The notes under the pieces are model-generated. The model saw only the letters and a list, made by a program, of their open reading frames with translations, made no database searches and was not told the origin of the DNA. A DNA stretch of 8,182 bases from Bacteroidales bacterium (lineage in GTDB: Bacteria > Bacteroidota > Bacteroidia > Bacteroidales > Muribaculaceae), in the NCBI GenBank assembly GCA_900752535.1, contig CAADVV010000223.1, positions 1 through 8,182 of the forward strand, in the 5' to 3' direction. Position numbers and translations under genes: made by a program. This document shows, piece by piece, positions 5,515 through 8,182 of the stretch. Positions within the stretch are counted from its first letter, which is position 1. Each line of letters begins with the position of its first letter.

Positions 5515-5522
5515 CAAAGGTA
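5515..5522 (-). promoter_or_regulatory. Promoter of the structured leader and lipoprotein operon
   Basis: The minus strand reads TACCTTTG, an exact TAnnTTTG -7 box, the same octamer as in the tRNA-Pro promoter of this window. Transcription would start near 5508, about 30 nt before the structured segment and 265 nt before the lipoprotein ATG at 5243. The -33 region is not well conserved. Confidence 0.55.
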
Positions 5523-5549
5523 CACAATTTTTCTGAATGTTATAAGATG

Positions 5550-5586
5550 AAATAACCGTCAGGTGATTTCTACCCAACGGTTATTT
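5550..5586. terminator. Hairpin upstream of the lipoprotein promoter
   Basis: aaataaccgt (5550-5559) and acggttattt (5577-5586) form a perfect 10-bp stem with a 17-base loop. The plus-strand tail is ttgttaag and the minus-strand tail is CATCTTATAAC, neither a strong U-run. It probably insulates the lipoprotein promoter. A binding site is also possible. Confidence 0.4.
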
Positions 5587-5660
5587 TGTTAAGTATACAT
5601 GAACGACATAGCTGTAGTACCACATAATTTCGGGCAACCGGATAGCTGAATAATTGAAAA

Positions 5661-5699
5661 GATAGGCCGTTGAGGTATTACCACTTTCAGCGGCCTATC
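5661..5699 (-). terminator. Terminator of the integrase gene
   Basis: gataggccgttg (5661-5672) and cagcggcctatc (5688-5699) form a 12-bp stem with one G-U pair and a 15-base loop. The minus-strand tail TTTTCAATTATT is U-rich. It begins 16 bp after the integrase stop codon. Confidence 0.75.
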
Positions 5700-5701
5700 A
5701 T

Positions 5702-5715
5702 AAACAAACGTATGG
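5702..5715 (+). repeat. 14-bp inverted repeat flanking int, left copy
   Basis: AAACAAACGTATGG here is repeated exactly in inverted orientation at 7059-7072. The left copy abuts the integrase stop codon; the right copy contains the second candidate start codon. See the finding on a possible invertible segment. Confidence 0.5.
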
Positions 5716-7089
5716 TTATTTGCGGATTTCGTTATAATAGTGCTTCCCAATCACATCAACGGACGTTCCAGCCAGCCGAGCAACCTCAAACACATCACGG
5801 CCAGCATTGATAGCGTGAGTTATAGCAGAGTGCCGAAAATCGTACATTTTGAGGTTTTGCACTTCCAGCGAGAGAGCGGCTGCCCATTTTTTGAGATACT
5901 GATTGATACGTTGTTCCGTATTCTTAACACGAGTGTTCCATGTTGCAAAGTCGGTTATTTTGTCCCATTCAGTATCATTCATAGGAAGTGGCAGGAGGTA
6001 GCCACCTTTGCTTTGTCCTTTGTAGCGGTTGATTATCTCAACCGCTTGTTGAGGTAGCTTGATATTTACATCTCGCTGTGAGCCGTCTTTGGTAGGGCGG
6101 TAAGCCAATTTGTGAGGGCAATATACAAGCGTGTTGGTTTCCTCATCGTAATTTTCCAGCCAATTAAAGCTAATAACATCAATTGGGCGGCTCATTGTGT
6201 AGTACATGAGCAACACAGTGTCTTTATAGAGTTGAGCAAGCTGTTGGAAGCGTTGTTGTTTGGGAGCGGTTGCCAGCACGTCAAAAGCCACAAAACGCTC
6301 AAATTCATCCGTAGAAAGCATTGTAACCGCACGACCTTTAGCTTCAATACGCTGTTTGGCAGTCATCTTTTTGCGTGTCGTTATCCTTGCAAGTTTACGC
6401 CAATCACCTTTCAAGACACGTTCAGTTAATCCAGCGTCATAAGCCTTTGAAATGACAGCACGAAAAGTAGTCATTAGATTTTTGAAGCCCTTACCCTCAC
6501 ACTCTTTGTTAATCCAATCGGCAAAGGCTTCAAAATGCCTATTGGATATTTCATTAAGTGGGGTATCGGCAAGCCGTTGGCTGTTGTAGCTTGCTGGTTC
6601 AAATGTTTTGTGGTGGCCTTTGTGTTTGCGATTGTGGCCGTTCAGTTTATTGAGCAGTGTATTATAAAGCTCATAGTTAGCCGTTGGCCGCTGTTTTTCA
6701 CGTTCCAGCAATATAGCAACATAATCAGCCAGCGACATAGAAGCAGAAGCCACAATGTGAGTTTGTGCGTACTCATAGGCTTCAAAGAGTTGTTTGCCAC
6801 TTTGATAGTTGCCAGCACTCAACATTGTATTGAGAGCGTCTAACAATGATTTGGTAACTCGATTATTATAAGCGGCATTTTCGCCAGCAATAAATAATCC
6901 TTGCTTTTCATTCCAGCAGTCGGGTGAGTATGCTGGAGATTTAAGATTCTGTACGACCTTGTAGTGGCGTGTTGATGTGCCTTTGATCTTGCACTCAACG
7001 GCCAATTGGCCTTTAAGGTTTTGCCCCCTTGTTGTGAGGCGTAGAGTTAATGTTGTTGCCATACGTTTGTTTTGTTTGGCATTTGACAT
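5716..7089 (-). CDS. int: Tyrosine recombinase (integrase) of the element
   Basis: The protein is 457 residues from the ATG at 7089. An in-frame TTG at 7092 and an ATG at 7062 are alternatives, and the latter (MATTLTLRLTTRGQ) fits family N termini best. Numbered from the TTG, the N-terminal arm-binding domain is about 11-100 and the SAM-like core-binding domain about 118-235. The catalytic domain is 255-458, with Arg302 (TMSRPIDV), Lys335 (PTKDG), Arg420 in MYDFRHS, and nucleophile Tyr452 or Tyr453 (GKHYYNE). The His of the HxxR motif is Tyr417, and the second His position (LGH in many relatives) is Thr443. It should cut and rejoin the element at tRNA-Pro, giving excision with a directionality factor that is not identified. 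Transcribed in the same direction as the tRNA, but insulated by the hairpin at 7241-7285. A terminator follows at 5661. Confidence 0.93.
   Translation of the reverse strand: MSNAKQNKRMATTLTLRLTTRGQNLKGQLAVECKIKGTSTRHYKVVQNLKSPAYSPDCWNEKQGLFIAGENAAYNNRVTKSLLDALNTMLSAGNYQSGKQLFEAYEYAQTHIVASASMSLADYVAILLEREKQRPTANYELYNTLLNKLNGHNRKHKGHHKTFEPASYNSQRLADTPLNEISNRHFEAFADWINKECEGKGFKNLMTTFRAVISKAYDAGLTERVLKGDWRKLARITTRKKMTAKQRIEAKGRAVTMLSTDEFERFVAFDVLATAPKQQRFQQLAQLYKDTVLLMYYTMSRPIDVISFNWLENYDEETNTLVYCPHKLAYRPTKDGSQRDVNIKLPQQAVEIINRYKGQSKGGYLLPLPMNDTEWDKITDFATWNTRVKNTEQRINQYLKKWAAALSLEVQNLKMYDFRHSAITHAINAGRDVFEVARLAGTSVDVIGKHYYNEIRK
7059..7072 (-). repeat. 14-bp inverted repeat flanking int, right copy
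   Basis: The minus strand reads AAACAAACGTATGG, identical to the plus strand at 5702-5715. It overlaps codons around the internal Met at 7062. Confidence 0.5.
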
Positions 7090-7098
7090 CAACTTACC

Positions 7099-7121
7099 AA
7101 CTCAACATTTTACTCAACAAA
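7099..7121 (+). repeat. Right arm-type integrase-binding repeat (putative)
   Basis: Two actcaaca-type copies lie 12 bp apart in a block matching 1704-1726 at 21 of 23 positions. An inverted gttgagt follows at 7148-7154. The block overlaps the putative integrase promoter, so integrase binding would shut off its own transcription. Confidence 0.65.
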
Positions 7122-7135
7122 AATTGTTGTGTCAA
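7107..7135 (-). promoter_or_regulatory. Sigma70-like promoter of the integrase gene
   Basis: On the minus strand TTGACA (7130-7135) is followed by exactly 17 bp and TAAAAT (7107-7112). The start would be near 7100, just before the ATG at 7089. This is a proteobacterial/Gram-positive type of promoter rather than the TTTG/TAnnTTTG type of the other promoters here. It overlaps the right arm repeat. Confidence 0.35.
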
Positions 7136-7240
7136 GTGTGTTTTGCTGTTGAGTGGTCATGTGAGCTATCAAAAAGTGAGGGGTTGAAATTTTAGAGTAG
7201 ACAACCTAACTTATTGAAGCTCACTCAAATTAAAAAGAAA

Positions 7241-7285
7241 AATAGACAAACTTTTGTATAGGTTGAAATCAAAAGTTTGTCTATT
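7241..7285 (-). terminator. Element-borne terminator for tRNA-Pro
   Basis: aatagacaaacttttg (7241-7256) and caaaagtttgtctatt (7270-7285) form a perfect 16-bp stem with a 13-base loop, starting 3 bases after the tRNA discriminator base. The minus-strand tail TTTCTTTTTA is a strong U-tract. Because it lies inside the att core, it arrived with the element and replaces the ancestral terminator now at 1581-1613. It also shields the integrase from tRNA transcription. Confidence 0.85.
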
Positions 7286-7286
7286 A

Positions 7287-7300
7287 GTCGGGGTGAGAAG
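7287..7300. repeat. Right attachment site (att core) within tRNA-Pro
   Basis: This is identical to 1626-1639. On the minus strand it is CTTCTCACCCCGAC: T-stem 3' strand, acceptor 3' strand, discriminator A and one further base. Integration restored a complete tRNA 3' end. Confidence 0.85.
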
Positions 7301-7361
7301 ACTCGAACTTCCGACCTCCACGTCCCGAACGTGGCGCGCTAACCAACTGTGCTACACCCCG
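7288..7361 (-). tRNA. tRNA-Pro, anticodon CGG
   Basis: The 74-nt gene folds into a full cloverleaf. The acceptor CGGGGTG/CACCCCG has discriminator A. The anticodon stem CCACG/CGTGG has loop TTCGGGA, giving anticodon CGG for CCG codons. The variable loop is AGGTC. The T arm GGAAG/CTTCT has loop TTCGAGT. The D stem GCAC/GCGC has one A-C mismatch. CCA is not encoded. It hosts the integration of the adjacent element, which rebuilt its 3' end. A strong promoter lies 12 bp upstream. Confidence 0.96.
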
Positions 7362-7372
7362 GTCAGCGGGTG

Positions 7373-7404
7373 CAAAGGTAAGCAATGTTTTTGTAATTGT
7401 CAAA
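7373..7404 (-). promoter_or_regulatory. tRNA-Pro promoter, Bacteroidota type
   Basis: On the minus strand TTTG (7401-7404), a 20-bp spacer and TACCTTTG (7373-7380) match the primary-sigma consensus TTTG / TAnnTTTG of Bacteroidota. Transcription would start about 5 nt before the mature tRNA. Confidence 0.75.
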
Positions 7405-7468
7405 TATTTTTTTCGACGTCTTTTCCGGGATTATTTTGCTCGACTCTAATTGGCTTAATTACAATCAA

Positions 7469-8182
7469 TCAACGTCTGAGCGAGACGTTGAGCCCGTCGA
7501 GAGTGACGACGCCACGGTCGGCCAGCGAGCGCACGGTTTCGATGACGCACTCGGGTGTAGAGGCTGTCTGACGGCACATATACTCGACGGTGTGTCCGCC
7601 AGGTTGCGAAGCAAGATATATGACAGACTCCTCGAGTGACGGACGTCCGTCGTCGTTTGACGCTGATCGCTGTCTCTCTGTTCGGAGGTGTTCACGACAG
7701 ACGTCGCATTTGTGGCAGACGTCGCGGGGCGTCTCGCCGAAGTAACGAAGCATGGTGTTCACACGGCAGTCGTCGGCGCGGAAGACGAACCGCTTCATGG
7801 CGTCGATGCGGCGCGCCATGCGTTCGCGCTGACACTCGTAGACTTCGAGGGGCAGTGTGACATAGCGCGGCTCCTCGCGCGAGGTGGTGTAGAGAATGTA
7901 GGGCGTCGATTTGCGAGGTATGTAGCTGACGGCGCCTATACGTCTCAGCGTGAGCATTGACTGATAGACTGCTTCTTCGCTGACGCCGAGGTGCATGGCC
8001 AGCGATCGCTCGTCAATCTGCTGATAGTCGGCAAAAAGACCCGTATAGCTGCGCAGGGCTGACTGCATGACGCGGTCAGTCGTCGGGTCGAGGCGGAGGG
8101 CATAGAGCTCGTTTTTGTCGACGACAACCATCAGGCGCGAGCGAGGGGACACTTCGTCGACATATTCAATGTAGCCCCTACC
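7469..8182 (-). CDS. recQ: RecQ family ATP-dependent DNA helicase, C-terminal part
   Basis: The reading frame is open to the window edge; 237 C-terminal residues are present and the helicase motor domains lie outside. The zinc-binding domain is unmistakable: DDCRVNTMLRYFGE followed by CHKCDVC, with four Cys spaced 17, 3 and 3 residues, the same spacing as E. coli RecQ (C380, C397, C400, C403). Before it lies a winged-helix-like stretch (DERSLAMHLGVSEEAVYQSMLTLRRIG), and after it a second small helical domain. There is no recognisable HRDC sequence before the stop. RecQ unwinds recombination and replication intermediates 3' to 5'. This is a host gene beside the integration site. It is markedly GC-rich compared with the element, and the strand agrees with the downstream tRNA. 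It is complete at the C terminus. Confidence 0.93.
   Translation of the reverse strand, partial: GRGYIEYVDEVSPRSRLMVVVDKNELYALRLDPTTDRVMQSALRSYTGLFADYQQIDERSLAMHLGVSEEAVYQSMLTLRRIGAVSYIPRKSTPYILYTTSREEPRYVTLPLEVYECQRERMARRIDAMKRFVFRADDCRVNTMLRYFGETPRDVCHKCDVCREHLRTERQRSASNDDGRPSLEESVIYLASQPGGHTVEYMCRQTASTPECVIETVRSLADRGVVTLDGLNVSLRR
7471..7489 (-). terminator. Hairpin overlapping the recQ stop codon
   Basis: aacgtct (7471-7477) and agacgtt (7483-7489) form a perfect 7-bp stem with a five-base loop in the last codons of recQ. The minus-strand tail GATTGATTGTAATT is only moderately U-rich, so termination is possible but weak. Confidence 0.3.

Larger units (their letters stand above)
1626..7300. 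mobile_element. Integrative element inserted in the 3' end of tRNA-Pro
   Basis: The 14-bp sequence gtcggggtgagaag occurs in the same orientation at 1626-1639 and 7287-7300. At the right it is the 3' end of an intact tRNA-Pro. At the left it is an isolated fragment. A tyrosine recombinase gene lies next to the right end, and arm-site-like repeats lie inside both ends. The element is about 5.66 kb and more AT-rich by eye than the recQ flank. It carries two winged-helix proteins, palindromic repeats, a RuvC-like nuclease, a small acidic ORF and two lipoproteins. I see no relaxase, type IV secretion or phage structural gene, so it is either a minimal integrative mobilizable unit, a satellite, or a decayed remnant. 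Confidence 0.85.

Noticed and set aside
5314..5577. 87-codon open frame on the minus strand
   Set aside because: It coincides with the nested inverted repeats and the promoter/hairpin region. Composition and lack of family resemblance do not support a protein; the RNA structure explains the conservation-like look better.
7254..7571. 105-codon plus-strand open frame across tRNA-Pro
   Set aside because: It covers the antisense of a tRNA gene and part of recQ. GVRRLELPTST-like peptides are a familiar artefact of translating tRNA 3' ends.

Overview
The window looks like a chromosomal segment of a Bacteroidales (Bacteroidota) bacterium carrying a small integrated mobile element of about 5.7 kb. 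Four things point to this group: -7 boxes of the TAnnTTTG type, including a textbook TTTG-N20-TACCTTTG in front of the tRNA; lipoproteins with Bacteroidales-style lipoboxes; weak or absent Shine-Dalgarno sequences; and a tRNA gene without an encoded CCA. The flank with recQ is clearly more GC-rich by eye than the AT-rich element. Genus and species cannot be told from the sequence.

Left chromosomal flank (1-1625): a plus-strand terminator at 7-40 closes a gene lying left of the window. A cobalamin riboswitch (about 195-362, minus strand) has its own promoter, but no open reading frame follows it within the window. A minus-strand lipoprotein gene (488-1360) comes next. At 1581-1613 a strong hairpin reads as the original terminator of a tRNA gene.

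Mobile element (about 1626-7300): a 14-bp direct repeat that is the 3' end of tRNA-Pro marks both ends (1626-1639 and 7287-7300). The intact tRNA-Pro(CGG) lies at the right end. Inside, in order, are: integrase arm-site-like repeats; two overlapping winged-helix genes (2333-3066); four palindromic iteron-like repeats followed by an AT-rich stretch (3077-3330); a RuvC-like Holliday-junction nuclease (3331-3849); and a 36-residue, extremely acidic ORF (3934-4044). On the opposite strand are a two-gene lipoprotein operon (5243 to 4263) behind a long, highly structured leader, and the tyrosine recombinase (7089 to 5716). No relaxase, coupling protein, capsid or secretion gene is present. The element therefore looks like a minimal integrative unit with its own regulatory and possibly replicative module, depending on another element for transfer.

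Right flank (7301-8182): tRNA-Pro and its promoter, then the C-terminal third or so of a RecQ helicase that runs off the window edge.

The features I find most worth checking are: the structured leader before the lipoprotein operon, whose pairings allow two competing folds; the palindromic repeat cluster with matching half-sites elsewhere in the element; the replacement of the native tRNA terminator by one carried on the element; the acidic micro-ORF; and the riboswitch without an obvious target.
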